Source of the DNA: Helicobacter sp. 12S02232-10
Lineage (GTDB): Bacteria > Campylobacterota > Campylobacteria > Campylobacterales > Helicobacteraceae
Length of the DNA: 64,000 nucleotides
Direction of reading: 5' to 3'
NCBI RefSeq assembly: GCF_002272895.1
Contig: NZ_MLAQ01000008.1
Coordinates: 1-64,000 of the forward strand
This document shows positions 44,060 through 53,659 of this stretch, one piece after another (the first letter of the stretch is position 1; every line of letters begins with the position of its first letter). The notes under the pieces were generated by a model, which was not told where the DNA came from, did not search any database, and worked only from the letters and a program-made list of their open reading frames with translations. Made by a program: the position numbers and the translations under genes.

Positions 44060-45226
44060 ATGCCTCATTTTTTAGCTGAAAGTGCGTCTTTGGGAGACTA
44101 TCCTTTCTATGAAGATGCGTATGCGTTTTTGTTTGAGGTCAAAAGTCTTAAAAATATATCAGAAAGTTTAATTTGTGTAACTTATGGCAATCATAAATTT
44201 TTCATCAAAAAAATAAAACGCCAAAAAGAAATTTTATTTAAAGCTGAAAAGAATACAAAACCAAATCCTGTAGGGATTCTTAAGGGTGCTTTGAGAGTAT
44301 TGGCTAAAAGATCGCAACTCATCTCGCATAATCTGAATAACGATTCAGTACGCCAAGTCATTAAGAGCAAATTTTTATTGAAACCTTCTGAAATTTTTCG
44401 GCTTGAACTTAGGAATTTTTGTGTTGAAATTGGTTTTGGATCAGGCAGGCATTTGCTCAAAATGGCTCAAAAAAATTTGGATAAAAAATATATCGGGATA
44501 GAAATCCATACCCCTTCAATTGAGCAGGTTTTGAGACAAATTGAACTATTGGGGCTTGAAAATATTTTTATTGTGCGCGTAGATGCAAGAATATTGCTTG
44601 AAATTCTCCCTTCTAATCAATGCGAAGCTATTTATGTGCATTTCCCTGTTCCTTGGAATAAAAAGCCCCATCGTAGAGTGATGAGTGCAAAATTAATATC
44701 GCAAGCATTGCGGGTATTGCAGAAAGATTGCGCACTTGAGCTTAGGACAGATGATCAGAAATATTTTAAAGATAGTTTTGAAATGGTTTTAGATAACAAA
44801 AGCGCTAAAATTGAAGCTGCTAAAAATCTTTCCGGCGAGGTTGTGAGCAAATATGAGGCAAGGTGGCAAAGGCAGCATAAAGATATTTTTGATTTAAAAA
44901 TTTTTTCTCTTACTTGGGATGAAGATGAAAAAATAGAGTATGATTTCAAATTTGATTTTTTTATTCCCAAACATCTGCAATCATTGCAAAAATCTCAAAA
45001 AATCGTGAAAGAGGATTATTTTCTACATATTTGCGATGTGTTTGAATCTGATTTCTTTGTGATTTTTGCAGTTAGTTTTGGAGATTTTAGCTGGCCTGTG
45101 AATAAAATGATTGTTTGTGATAAAAAAAATCAAGAAACTTATTATTTTGGCGATATTCCTTTAGCAACACCAGCAAATATAATGGCTCACAAAGAATTAT
45201 TGAAGTTATTAGCGGAGGATAAATGA
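44060..45226 (+). CDS. trmB: tRNA (guanine-N7)-methyltransferase, long form
   Basis: The 388-residue protein has a TrmB core at about 115-300: VEIGFGSGRHLLKMA for SAM binding, IGIEIHTPSIEQ, and the tRNA-binding YVHFPVPWNKKPHRRVM. An N-terminal region of about 110 residues and a C-terminal one of about 90 extend well beyond the approximately 230 residues of most TrmB proteins; the long form is known in Helicobacter. It methylates G46 in the tRNA variable loop. The stop overlaps the ftsE start by four bases. Confidence 0.9.
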   Translation: MPHFLAESASLGDYPFYEDAYAFLFEVKSLKNISESLICVTYGNHKFFIKKIKRQKEILFKAEKNTKPNPVGILKGALRVLAKRSQLISHNLNNDSVRQVIKSKFLLKPSEIFRLELRNFCVEIGFGSGRHLLKMAQKNLDKKYIGIEIHTPSIEQVLRQIELLGLENIFIVRVDARILLEILPSNQCEAIYVHFPVPWNKKPHRRVMSAKLISQALRVLQKDCALELRTDDQKYFKDSFEMVLDNKSAKIEAAKNLSGEVVSKYEARWQRQHKDIFDLKIFSLTWDEDEKIEYDFKFDFFIPKHLQSLQKSQKIVKEDYFLHICDVFESDFFVIFAVSFGDFSWPVNKMIVCDKKNQETYYFGDIPLATPANIMAHKELLKLLAEDK

Positions 45227-45894
45227 GCAGTGTTATTCGGGCAAAAGATCTATGTTTGGGTTATAAAAAAGGCGAATTGATCATTAAGAATGCAAATTTT
45301 CAAATTGAACGCAAAGATTTTGTGTTTATTTCAGGAGCCAGCGGTAGTGGGAAAAGCACTTTACTTAGATCGCTGTATGGAAATCTTCCTATATTTGGGG
45401 GGAATTTAGAAGTGTGTAATATCAACATCGAAAGAGCTGGGAAAAGGCTGATCAATGAACTACGCCGCAATATCGGGATTGTTTTTCAAGATTATAAACT
45501 GATTGAAGAATGGAGCGTAGAGAAAAATATTTGTTTGCCGATGATTATCAGTGGTTACAAGAAAGAAGTCTATGATTCTCAGGTTGAAAAACTCCTTTCT
45601 CACGTTGATTTGCTTTATAAAGCAAATCGCTATCCCTTAGAGCTTAGCGGTGGAGAGCAGCAAAGGGTTGCGATGGCAAGGGCTATTGCTCATCGACCTT
45701 CACTGATATTAGCAGATGAACCTACGGGCAATCTTGATGATTATTCTAGCGATATGATTTGGAGTTTATTAAAGAGTGCTAATGAACAACTTGATGTGAC
45801 TGTCGTAGTTGTGACTCACAGAATCCCAGATCGCCTGAATGTCCCTTATAGAAAATTAAACATAAAAGATGGAGAAGTTTATGAATACTCTTAA
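45223..45894 (+). CDS. ftsE: Cell-division ABC ATPase FtsE
   Basis: The 223-residue ATPase has Walker A SGASGSGKST near residue 40, Q-loop VFQDYKL, signature ELSGGEQQRVAMARA, Walker B LILADEPTGNLD and the switch His in VTHR. FtsEX uses ATP to control murein hydrolases at the septum through an EnvC-type activator, which is encoded two genes downstream. It overlaps both trmB and ftsX. Confidence 0.95.
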   Translation: MSSVIRAKDLCLGYKKGELIIKNANFQIERKDFVFISGASGSGKSTLLRSLYGNLPIFGGNLEVCNINIERAGKRLINELRRNIGIVFQDYKLIEEWSVEKNICLPMIISGYKKEVYDSQVEKLLSHVDLLYKANRYPLELSGGEQQRVAMARAIAHRPSLILADEPTGNLDDYSSDMIWSLLKSANEQLDVTVVVVTHRIPDRLNVPYRKLNIKDGEVYEYS

Positions 45895-46690
45895 AAGGCA
45901 TTTTTCATTGATCATTCCTTTATTAGCTTTGCTTTTTAGCCTTGAGAGTATCGTTTTGGTAAATCGTGCCATATCTGTTAAAGAAGATAAATTATCCCAA
46001 AGCTATTCTATATTGCTAGCGAGTCGGCAAAAATTAAGCTTGGAATTTATTGTTAAAAATGTCAGAGAGGCTAAGAATCTTATCCCCATTAATCCAGATT
46101 TTTTGTTGGAACGTCTGAAACAAAATATGACTGAAGCTAATCTTGCTAACGTTAAGAAAGACTTACCGTTTTTTTATTCATTGAAGCTTTCTGTTTTTCC
46201 TAATCAAAAACGATTAGAAGATATCAATCAAATACTTTTGAAGATACCTGGCGTTCAAAAAGTGGAAGCTTTTAGCAAGACACATAACCAAGTTTATAGA
46301 TTATTATTTTTAATCAAAATTAACGTTTGGATTTTTGCTTCCTTGATTGCAATTCTATCAATTTTGCTCATCATTAGGCAGATTCAAATTTGGCGCTTTG
46401 AGCATAGCAAAAGAATGGAAATTATGAGTTTTTTAGGAGCACCGGTATGGATTAAAAACGGGATTTTATTCAGATTGGCCATCATCGATTCTATCATTAC
46501 AAGCATTTGTATTATCGTAGGGACTTTTTATTTGTCTATGCGAGAAGATTTTAAAGAAATGATCAGTGCGTTAGAGATTCAAGAGAGTATTTTCAGATTC
46601 GGTTCGGATTTTTTAATGCTTTTATCAATTTCTATTTTGATTTCAGTATTTTCAGTGTTGGTAGTAATCTTCTCTCAAAGGAGATTTTAA
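45881..46690 (+). CDS. ftsX: Cell-division membrane protein FtsX
   Basis: With the ATG at 45881 (GGAG six bases upstream) the protein has 269 residues: one N-terminal membrane helix, a periplasmic loop of about 110 residues and three C-terminal helices, the FtsX topology. Motifs such as RMEIMSFLGAP near residue 180 agree. An ATG four codons earlier is possible. It transmits ATP-driven movement from FtsE to the periplasmic activator. It lies inside the ftsE end by 14 nt and is followed immediately by the EnvC-like gene. Confidence 0.88.
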   Translation: MNTLKRHFSLIIPLLALLFSLESIVLVNRAISVKEDKLSQSYSILLASRQKLSLEFIVKNVREAKNLIPINPDFLLERLKQNMTEANLANVKKDLPFFYSLKLSVFPNQKRLEDINQILLKIPGVQKVEAFSKTHNQVYRLLFLIKINVWIFASLIAILSILLIIRQIQIWRFEHSKRMEIMSFLGAPVWIKNGILFRLAIIDSIITSICIIVGTFYLSMREDFKEMISALEIQESIFRFGSDFLMLLSISILISVFSVLVVIFSQRRF

Positions 46691-47956
46691 GTGAGGTTGA
46701 ACAAGTCTTTTATAGTTTTTTTGGTCTTTGTTTTTCTTATTGGAGCAGATATTGAAGATATCAATAAAAATATCAGCACCAACAAGTCAAAGCTTCAGAA
46801 AAAAGAGAAAGAAAAGAATGAAATCAGCAACCTTCTAAATACCTTAGGAGCTAAGATTAATCAAAAGCACAGGCAGATTAAAGAGTTAGATGATCAGATT
46901 GAAGCAGTTCAAAAAAATATCAATAAGAACCAGTCAGAAAATTCTGCACAGGAAAAAGCTCTCAAAGAATATAAGAATTCATTGAATAATCTCGAGAAGC
47001 AAAAGATTAAGATTCAAGATGATATTGCCAATATTTTGATTAAAGATATGGCCTTTATTATGGTTCTCAACCATCAAAGTCCAATTTCGCCCGATGACAT
47101 CATATTGCAAGAAATTTTTAAAAATCTCAATAAAGATTCTAAAAAAAGAATAGAAGAATTCACCCAAGAAGAAAATAATATCAATGCACAAATATCCCAG
47201 CTTAGTAATAATATCAATAAAATCAGCACTTTTATTACCGTTCAAAAAGATAAAAAGCAAAAACTTCAGGCAATGATTTCAGAACAAAAAAAATTAGTCA
47301 AAAATTTGCAATCGGAGTTGGGAGCTTATGATAAAAAACTCAGAGATATTGACAATGAAAGAAAAAGTCTTGATAAAATCCTTTCCAATCTCAATATATT
47401 GAAACAAACAAAAGAAAAGGAATTATTGGCAAAAAAATTAAAAGAAGAAGAGGAGAGGCAAAAGGTCCGCGCCAAATCCCAGCCTGCAAATACAAATCAA
47501 CTTCAAGCACCTTTGGATGTCAAGCAGGTTGCAAGTTCTTATCGAAGCATTTCGACTACAAAATACAAGGGTCCAAAGACAATTGCTCCTTTATCGAGCT
47601 ATCGGGTAGAACAAAAGTTTGGTCCTTATTTTGACCCTGTTTATAAATTGAAGGTTTTTAATGAATCTGTAACTTTGGTATCTAAAGTTCGCAATGCAGT
47701 CGTTCGAAATATTTTTGATGGGAAGGTTGTGTATGCAAAGGAGGTGCCAATATTAAAAAAAGTCATTATTATTGAGCATAAAGATGAAATGCATACGATT
47801 TATTCACAACTTGATAAGATTGCTCCGACAATTAAACCTGGATTAAGAATTCAAAAAGGTTATGTGATTGGCAGAGTTGATCAGAGATTGGGTTTTGAAG
47901 TAACCCAGAAAGACAAGCATATTGACCCGTTGGAAATAATTTCTCAAAGTAAATAA
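46691..47956 (+). CDS. EnvC-like coiled-coil murein hydrolase activator
   Basis: Starting at GTG directly after the ftsX stop, the 421-residue protein has a signal sequence to about Ala18, long coiled-coil heptads from 25 to about 255 (very rich in Lys, Glu, Gln, Asn), a flexible linker and a C-terminal LytM/M23-like domain (FGPYFDPVYKLK, KVVYAKEVPILKKVIIIEH, HTIYSQL). The zinc ligands of active M23 peptidases (H-x3-D and HxH) are not preserved: LGFEVTQ replaces the HLHFE motif. It should therefore be an inactive activator, operated by FtsEX. Confidence 0.88.
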   Translation: MRLNKSFIVFLVFVFLIGADIEDINKNISTNKSKLQKKEKEKNEISNLLNTLGAKINQKHRQIKELDDQIEAVQKNINKNQSENSAQEKALKEYKNSLNNLEKQKIKIQDDIANILIKDMAFIMVLNHQSPISPDDIILQEIFKNLNKDSKKRIEEFTQEENNINAQISQLSNNINKISTFITVQKDKKQKLQAMISEQKKLVKNLQSELGAYDKKLRDIDNERKSLDKILSNLNILKQTKEKELLAKKLKEEEERQKVRAKSQPANTNQLQAPLDVKQVASSYRSISTTKYKGPKTIAPLSSYRVEQKFGPYFDPVYKLKVFNESVTLVSKVRNAVVRNIFDGKVVYAKEVPILKKVIIIEHKDEMHTIYSQLDKIAPTIKPGLRIQKGYVIGRVDQRLGFEVTQKDKHIDPLEIISQSK

Positions 47957-47980
47957 AATTTTTTTTTGAATTGTCGATAT
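47954..47980 (+). promoter_or_regulatory. Candidate sigma-28 (FliA) promoter of flaG-fliD-fliS
   Basis: TAAA at 47954-47957 and CGATAT at 47975-47980 are 17 bases apart, the spacing in the FliA consensus (TAAA-N15-GCCGATAA). The TAAA overlaps the stop of the preceding gene. The spacer contains nine T in a row (47959-47967). A late-flagellar promoter makes sense for these genes; activity is inferred. Confidence 0.5.
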
Positions 47981-48028
47981 TGAATAATGTAGTTCTGATT
48001 CGATAAGAGAGATCAAGGAGGAAATATA

Positions 48029-48421
48029 ATGATGGACAATATACAAGGAAGTTCATTTTCATCATTGCAAAATAAGCTTGTCGGTCTTGTAAATAATGCC
48101 GGAAAACCCGTAGGGATAGATGAACACACACAAATTCCTATAGCCAAACAAAATCAAGAGATAGATACTTATCACAGCAATAGAAAAAAAGACGAACTCA
48201 AACAGGAACTGATATTGCTTAGTGGTGAATTGAATAAAGAAATGAAAAGAATCAATACAGATATCAATTTTAACTATAATGATGATATTAGAGGATTGGT
48301 TGTTACCGTAAAAGAAGTCAATGGAGATAAAATTATCCGTGAAATTCCTTCAAAAGAGGCAATTGAATTGATGAAAAAAATGCACGACATTGTAGGGCTT
48401 ATTTTTGACAAAAAGGGCTGA
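48029..48421 (+). CDS. flaG: Flagellar protein FlaG
   Basis: The 130-residue protein has a polar, unordered N-terminal half and a C-terminal FlaG domain (LNKEMKRINTDINFNYNDDIRGLVVTVKE is its core; here seen in part as TDINFNYNDD and LVVTVKE, then IREIPSKEAIELM). FlaG affects filament length. The AAGGAGG site is strong. It is first of flaG-fliD-fliS and lies 23 nt before fliD. Confidence 0.92.
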   Translation: MMDNIQGSSFSSLQNKLVGLVNNAGKPVGIDEHTQIPIAKQNQEIDTYHSNRKKDELKQELILLSGELNKEMKRINTDINFNYNDDIRGLVVTVKEVNGDKIIREIPSKEAIELMKKMHDIVGLIFDKKG

Positions 48422-48443
48422 TACATTTTTTAAGGAGTAGCTT

Positions 48444-50483
48444 TTGGCAATGGGCAAACTAAGCTCCCTTGGAATTGGGAGCAATGTTTTAAATTATGAT
48501 GTTATCGATAAGCTTAAGAGCGCCGATGAAAAGACTATGATTGTTCCTATTGACAAAAAAATGGAATTAAATGTTGAGAAACAAAAAGAGCTTGTTGCAA
48601 TAAAAACGCTCATCAGTACTTTAAAATCTCCGGTCAAAACCCTCTCTGATTATTCTTCTTATATCGCTAGAACGAGCAATGTAGCCGGAAGTGCCATTAA
48701 AGCTAACGTTAGTGCAGGCGTCCCTATACAGGATATAAAAATTGATGTCGAAAGTTTGGCACAAGGAGACATCAATGAAGTGGGGACAAAATTTTCATCA
48801 AGGGATGATGCATTTAGCGATCACGATGTGAAGCTGAAGTTTTTTACCAATGGCAAAAATTATACGATTGATATTAAAGCTGGAATGACTCTTGGAGACG
48901 TTGCTCAGGCAATTACAGATACCACAAAGGGTGAAGTATCGGGGATTGTTATGAAAACTGGCGGGGCTAAGCCCTATCAGTTGATGATTAACTCTAAAAA
49001 TACTGGCGAAAACAGCAGGATTTATTTTGGTTCCATCATTACTTCCAATCCTATTCCTGAAACTCCTATTGATTTAGAACAGGGAGATTTTACGCTAACA
49101 CTTAAAGACAAAAATGGGAATAATCAAAATATTGATATTATTTTTAATATTAAAGAAAAAACATCTGCTCAAGATAAAGCAGAAGCTTTAAAAGAAGCTA
49201 TCAAAGAGGCTATTAAAGAAAATCCAGATACCAAAGATTTGCTTGATGGGGATATTAATGTTGGTCTTTCAGATGATGGGAAATCATTGGTTTTAAATGA
49301 TAGGAGGGGCTATGAAGTCTCACTTGGAGGAAAAAAACTTGCCCAACTTGGCTTTGAACAAAATCATTCTGAAAAAGATGCTCTGCTTGAATCTAATGTT
49401 TCTGTGAAAGCAGGACATTTGGAGGGAGTGATCAATATTGGTACAGTTCCTTTAAATCTTGCTAAGATGACTAAGAAAAACAATACAAGTGAAGAAAATG
49501 CCAAAATCATTGCCCAAGCCATTGAAAATATTGCTGGAATGCACGCAAAAACTGATGGAAATGGCAAGTTGATCTTGAACTCTGAAATTGGGGAGATCAA
49601 AATTACCCCTCAAGATAGCGAGGGTAAAAAAGCCATTAAAGAATTGGGTTTAAAAGAAGGATTGATTCAAGATTATTCAAAAATTCAAAGCGAGATTTTT
49701 AAGTTTAAAAATCTTCAAGCTGCTTCTGATGCAAAATTTACTTATAATGGAGTGACAATAACACGTCCAAGCAATGAGATTAATGATGTGATCAATGGAG
49801 TTTCTTTAACCTTGCAAGAAACGACTGAACCAGGAAAACCCGCCATTATTAGTATCGGTAGAGATAATCAGGTCATTATCGATAATATCAAAGAATTTGT
49901 TAAGGCTTATAATGAATTGATTCCAAAGCTTGATGAAACTACCCGTTATGATCCTGATACCAAAGTAGCGGGTATTTTTAATGGTGTTAGTGATATCCGA
50001 ACGATTCGTTCTGCCATCAATAATGCTTTTTCTTATACTGTGAGTTCGCAAGGTGATATGCAAAGTCTTATGAAATATGGCTTGAGCATTGATGATAAAA
50101 GCAAAATGAGTTTAGATGAATCCAAACTCTCAAGCGCTTTGAATGAAGATCCTCAAAAAACTCAAGATTTTTTTTATGGAATGGATAAAAAGAATTTTGA
50201 AGGAAAAGAAATTCACCAAGAAGGGATTTTTGTAAAATTTAATAAAGTTTTGTCTGATTTGGTCGATGGTAATAATGCTAAACTTAAAATCTATGAGGAT
50301 TCATTGGATAAAGATGCTAAAAATCTCAAGAAAGACAAGGAAAGTGCTATGGATCTTTTGAAAACTAGATACGATATTATGGCAGATAGATTCGCAGCTT
50401 ACGATGGTCAGATTGCTAAGGCTAATAATTCGTTTAATGCCGTTCAAATGATGATAGATCAATCCGTTGCCAAGAAAAAATAA
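48444..50483 (+). CDS. fliD: Flagellar filament cap protein FliD
   Basis: The 679-residue protein has the FliD N-terminal domain (LSSLGIGSNVLNYDVIDKL at residues 5-23) with its coiled-coil start, a large variable middle with GDINEVGTKF-type domains, and the C-terminal FliD domain with coiled-coil ends (NNAKLKIYEDSLDKDAKNL). It sits at the filament tip and folds flagellin into place. The TTG start, six bases after AAGGAG, fits MAMGKLSSLG; the ATG two codons later is the alternative. FliS, encoded next, is its neighbour in all Helicobacter. Confidence 0.96.
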   Translation: MAMGKLSSLGIGSNVLNYDVIDKLKSADEKTMIVPIDKKMELNVEKQKELVAIKTLISTLKSPVKTLSDYSSYIARTSNVAGSAIKANVSAGVPIQDIKIDVESLAQGDINEVGTKFSSRDDAFSDHDVKLKFFTNGKNYTIDIKAGMTLGDVAQAITDTTKGEVSGIVMKTGGAKPYQLMINSKNTGENSRIYFGSIITSNPIPETPIDLEQGDFTLTLKDKNGNNQNIDIIFNIKEKTSAQDKAEALKEAIKEAIKENPDTKDLLDGDINVGLSDDGKSLVLNDRRGYEVSLGGKKLAQLGFEQNHSEKDALLESNVSVKAGHLEGVINIGTVPLNLAKMTKKNNTSEENAKIIAQAIENIAGMHAKTDGNGKLILNSEIGEIKITPQDSEGKKAIKELGLKEGLIQDYSKIQSEIFKFKNLQAASDAKFTYNGVTITRPSNEINDVINGVSLTLQETTEPGKPAIISIGRDNQVIIDNIKEFVKAYNELIPKLDETTRYDPDTKVAGIFNGVSDIRTIRSAINNAFSYTVSSQGDMQSLMKYGLSIDDKSKMSLDESKLSSALNEDPQKTQDFFYGMDKKNFEGKEIHQEGIFVKFNKVLSDLVDGNNAKLKIYEDSLDKDAKNLKKDKESAMDLLKTRYDIMADRFAAYDGQIAKANNSFNAVQMMIDQSVAKKK

Positions 50484-50492
50484 GGAAAATAA

Positions 50493-50876
50493 ATGCGAAG
50501 TGCGAACGCCTATTATCTGTATCAGCAGAATTCAGTTTCTGTAGAATCTCCTGCTAAGCTTATTGAAATGCTTTATGAGGGTATTTTAAGGTTTGCTTCT
50601 CACGCTCGCAGGCATACTGAAATCCAAGATATTGAGAAAAAAATTTATTATATCAATCGAGTAACAGATATTTTTACAGAGTTACTTAATATCCTTGATT
50701 ATGAAAAAGGTGGAGAGGTGGCAGTTTATCTCACGGGTCTTTATACCCATCAAATCAAATTGCTCACGCAAGCAAATGTTGAAAATAATTGTAATAAGAT
50801 CGACACGGTCATCAATGTGACTAAAGGTTTGCTAGAAGCTTGGAGAGAAATTCATCAAAATGAATTGGGCAGATAG
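50493..50876 (+). CDS. fliS: Flagellin export chaperone FliS
   Basis: The 127-residue all-helical protein begins with YLYQQNSVSVESPAKLIEMLYEG and has LNILDYEKGGEVA and the C-terminal LLEAWREIHQN, all standard for FliS. It binds flagellin in the cytoplasm and stops early polymerisation. It lies nine bases after fliD and overlaps the next small gene by 17 nt. Confidence 0.95.
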   Translation: MRSANAYYLYQQNSVSVESPAKLIEMLYEGILRFASHARRHTEIQDIEKKIYYINRVTDIFTELLNILDYEKGGEVAVYLTGLYTHQIKLLTQANVENNCNKIDTVINVTKGLLEAWREIHQNELGR

Positions 50877-51081
50877 TTTAAAAATCGCTATTTTAGAGGG
50901 AAACACACAAAAAGCTTACGAGCTTGTCATTAACCTTCCCACTGATTCTTTTAAAGATATGGATGAGTTGCTCACTGCTCAAGAATTGATAGCCCAGTCG
51001 ATTGAGATGTTGGAAAAAGATCAGGAAAAAGTTAAAAAACAAATGCTTCAAATTAAAATGGCTAAGAAATTTTTGGAATGA
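50860..51081 (+). CDS. Small helical protein after fliS (FliT-like by position)
   Basis: This 73-residue protein is predicted to be helical, with heptad-like charged segments (SIEMLEKDQEKVKKQML) at the end. It begins inside fliS, is the last gene of the flagellar group and has a counterpart in H. pylori. In other bacteria FliT, a FliD export chaperone, is encoded in this slot, but sequence likeness to FliT is weak. It meets the convergent PLP-binding gene without any gap. Confidence 0.55.
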   Translation: MNWADSLKIAILEGNTQKAYELVINLPTDSFKDMDELLTAQELIAQSIEMLEKDQEKVKKQMLQIKMAKKFLE

Positions 51082-51756
51082 TTATTTTTCAAATAATGCC
51101 GATCCAATTCGGAGCATATTGGCTCCGCAAGAAATAGCGATTTCAAAATCTCCACTCATTCCCATTGATAAAATTCTTGCTCCATTTGCTTTGAGTTTGT
51201 CAAAAATATCTTTAGTCGTTTGAAACGATTTTTCAATTTTTGTCACTTCAGATGTATTGGCTCCGATGGTCATCAATCCTTCTAAATGAATACAAGGACA
51301 ATGTTTAAGAATATTAAAATAAGTTTCTTCTGCTTCTTGAGGTTTCACACCGCTTTTTGTAGGTTCGCCTGAAGAGTTGATTTGCAAGAGAGCATTGAGG
51401 GTAAGATGATTTGCTTCACATTTTTTTTGGATTGCTAAAGCAAGCTTAAAGGAGTCTAGAGAATGCATCAACGTGGGTTTTAGTGCCAATAATGCATTGA
51501 TTTTATTTTCTTGCAGAGTTCCAATCATATGCCATTGCAACGGGAGTTCGTTTAATGCTTGAGTTTTTGCTTTCAGATCTTGAATTTTGTTTTCACCAAA
51601 AGCTCTTTGACCACATTCATACAAGGCTTGAATATCGTAAATAGTTACATATTTAGATACGGCAATGAGTTGGATAATTTGATGTCTTGAATAAGCAATT
51701 CTTGCTTTTTCTATTTTTGTAATGATCGTATCAAGATTTTTTGCAAAGACATTCAC
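51082..51756 (-). CDS. YggS/PLPBP-type pyridoxal-phosphate homeostasis protein
   Basis: The GTG at 51756, seven bases after AAAGGA, gives 224 residues. The PLP lysine is in LIAVSKYV near residue 35, followed by the family motifs FGENKIQDL, WHMIGTLQENK and the C-terminal SMGMSGDFEIAISCGANMLRIGSALF. The protein binds PLP without an enzymatic role and helps to balance vitamin B6. It lies 11 nt after the ubiD-like gene. Confidence 0.92.
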   Translation of the reverse strand: MNVFAKNLDTIITKIEKARIAYSRHQIIQLIAVSKYVTIYDIQALYECGQRAFGENKIQDLKAKTQALNELPLQWHMIGTLQENKINALLALKPTLMHSLDSFKLALAIQKKCEANHLTLNALLQINSSGEPTKSGVKPQEAEETYFNILKHCPCIHLEGLMTIGANTSEVTKIEKSFQTTKDIFDKLKANGARILSMGMSGDFEIAISCGANMLRIGSALFEK

Positions 51757-51767
51757 TTTTATTTCCT

Positions 51768-53606
51768 TTAAGTTTTTGGGGATTGACAAATATGAAATCG
51801 CTTCATAAAGCCTTCAGTAATCCCATCTAAAAGTCCTTTTTTTCTAAGCGATTCGATGATTTCTTCAGAACAGTCTGTTTCTGCGGGCCATTCTCTAAGA
51901 TGAGCGTCTATTTTATTCTTATCGGTAGCATCAATAAAAATCGTATTTTCAATAATATTGATATCGCGTTTAGCATCAATATTGTTTGTAATTCTCCAAA
52001 GGAGCATATAAGGATTATTTAAATCGTTTTTATTTGCATCGACAAAAATGACAATCGCAATAGAATCCCGCAAGGCAATCAAATTTGTAGAAGCTTGTAA
52101 AATATTTCGATTTGATTTTTCTACACCTACGATACAGATGGGATTTTTGGTAAAGGTGAAATATTGTTTTAAAATCGTTATTTCAGACATCATCGGGCGC
52201 ATCAAATCAAGCAGTTCTTTATCGCTGTAAAGTTCAAAATTTTTTTCGCCACATTCTTGGGTGGCATCCACGCCTAATTTTCCTCCAAGTCCGAAAAAAG
52301 GAGATGAGTGATCAAGCGCATCACAGATTCCCTCTGTGATCACAAGGTTTTGTGTGCGAAAGTGATTGAGGATATATTCTGTGATTTTTTCAGTATCGGT
52401 GAGTTTTGGAGCTTTTTCATCGACAAAAATAGCGTGTTTGACAAAACTCATTTGTCCTGTTCCCCAAAAATTATGCATAATTTGTTTGGCGTGACCAGGA
52501 TATTGGGGATTGATTTTGGCTAAAATCAAATTATGAAATACTCCATTTTCGGGCATATAATAATCAATAAGCCCGTGAGCAGAAGTTTGAAGAAGAGGCA
52601 AGAAAACCCTTTCACTCAAATAGCCCATATATTTGTCTTCCAAGGGCGGTTTTCCTACTACTGTGGCTAAATAAACCGGAGATTTTTTGTGTGTGATTGC
52701 ACTGACTTCTAAAACCGGATAAGGTTCAATGGGAGTGTAGAATCCGGTATGATCTCCGAAAGGTCCTTCAAGTTTTATTTGGGTAGGATCTACCCAACCT
52801 TCTATAACCATATCACAATCACAAGGTAGGTAAAGCGGATTTGTAAGACATTTTGCAACTTTTGGTCTTTTGCCCTTGATAAAACCATAAAGCATCAATT
52901 CATAAATACCATAGGGAAGCGGGGCTTGACCGCACCAAGTATAAAGCGGATCTCCACCGATTCCAATGCTCACAGGCATTTTAACGCCGGCTTTTTTGTA
53001 TTCGTGAAAAAAGTGATTGGAATCTTTATGGATTTGCCAATGCAAACCTAAGTGGTTTTTGTCATAAATTTGCAGGCGATACATCCCGAGATTTTTTTTC
53101 TTACCATCTAAGCTTTGAGTATAGACTTGCCCCATTGTAATAAAAGGTCCTCCATCTTTTTCCCAAGTTGTTAAAATCGGAAAATCAAAGAGATTTATGG
53201 AGTCACTTGTCTTAATAATGCTTTGTGATTCAGGAGTATGATGAACGGATTTTGGGAAAGTATGGCGTAAAAAAAGAAAATCTTTAAGAGTAGAGAAAAT
53301 ACCTTTAATTCCTTTTGGAGGAGCAAAATCAATGAGTTTTTTTAAATGAGTGGCGATATTTTCTATGGGCTGATTGATAATCAGTTTTAGGCGGGAGTAA
53401 GATCCAAAAACATTCATCAAAACTGGAATATCAAATTTTTTTCCATTTCTTGAATCGATTGGGTGAGTAAAAAGCAACGCCTTTCCCCCGCCTTGTTTTT
53501 TTACTTCCAGATAAGCTAAATGAGGAATCTCTAGATAAATATCCAAAGGAATATCAATAATTCTTAACTCATTATTTTTCTCAAGCAATTCAATGAATTT
53601 TTGCAT
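51768..53606 (-). CDS. UbiD-family decarboxylase (menaquinone pathway)
   Basis: The 612-residue protein is a UbiD-type prenylated-FMN decarboxylase: GGPFITMGQVYTQ, LHWQIHKDSNHF, GIGGDPLYTWCGQAPLP, FGDHTGFYTP with the active Glu-Arg-Glu region, and VDEKAPKLTD. In Helicobacter the menaquinone is made by the futalosine route, and this enzyme is thought to act in its late steps; that role is inferred. The ATG at 53606 is preceded by AAGAGAA. A TACAAT box at 53640-53635 may be its promoter. Confidence 0.85.
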   Translation of the reverse strand: MQKFIELLEKNNELRIIDIPLDIYLEIPHLAYLEVKKQGGGKALLFTHPIDSRNGKKFDIPVLMNVFGSYSRLKLIINQPIENIATHLKKLIDFAPPKGIKGIFSTLKDFLFLRHTFPKSVHHTPESQSIIKTSDSINLFDFPILTTWEKDGGPFITMGQVYTQSLDGKKKNLGMYRLQIYDKNHLGLHWQIHKDSNHFFHEYKKAGVKMPVSIGIGGDPLYTWCGQAPLPYGIYELMLYGFIKGKRPKVAKCLTNPLYLPCDCDMVIEGWVDPTQIKLEGPFGDHTGFYTPIEPYPVLEVSAITHKKSPVYLATVVGKPPLEDKYMGYLSERVFLPLLQTSAHGLIDYYMPENGVFHNLILAKINPQYPGHAKQIMHNFWGTGQMSFVKHAIFVDEKAPKLTDTEKITEYILNHFRTQNLVITEGICDALDHSSPFFGLGGKLGVDATQECGEKNFELYSDKELLDLMRPMMSEITILKQYFTFTKNPICIVGVEKSNRNILQASTNLIALRDSIAIVIFVDANKNDLNNPYMLLWRITNNIDAKRDINIIENTIFIDATDKNKIDAHLREWPAETDCSEEIIESLRKKGLLDGITEGFMKRFHICQSPKT

Positions 53607-53659
53607 CAATTCTCTTTATGTTTTTATGTTGAGAATTGTAGCAAAAAACCGGCAAATTT

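Noticed and set aside
53607-53638. An 8-bp palindrome (CAATTCTC/GAGAATTG) that would hide the ribosome site of the UbiD-type gene, like an RNA thermometer
   Set aside because: One arm overlaps a TACAAT -10 box at 53640-53635, so transcription would begin inside the loop and the RNA hairpin would not form.
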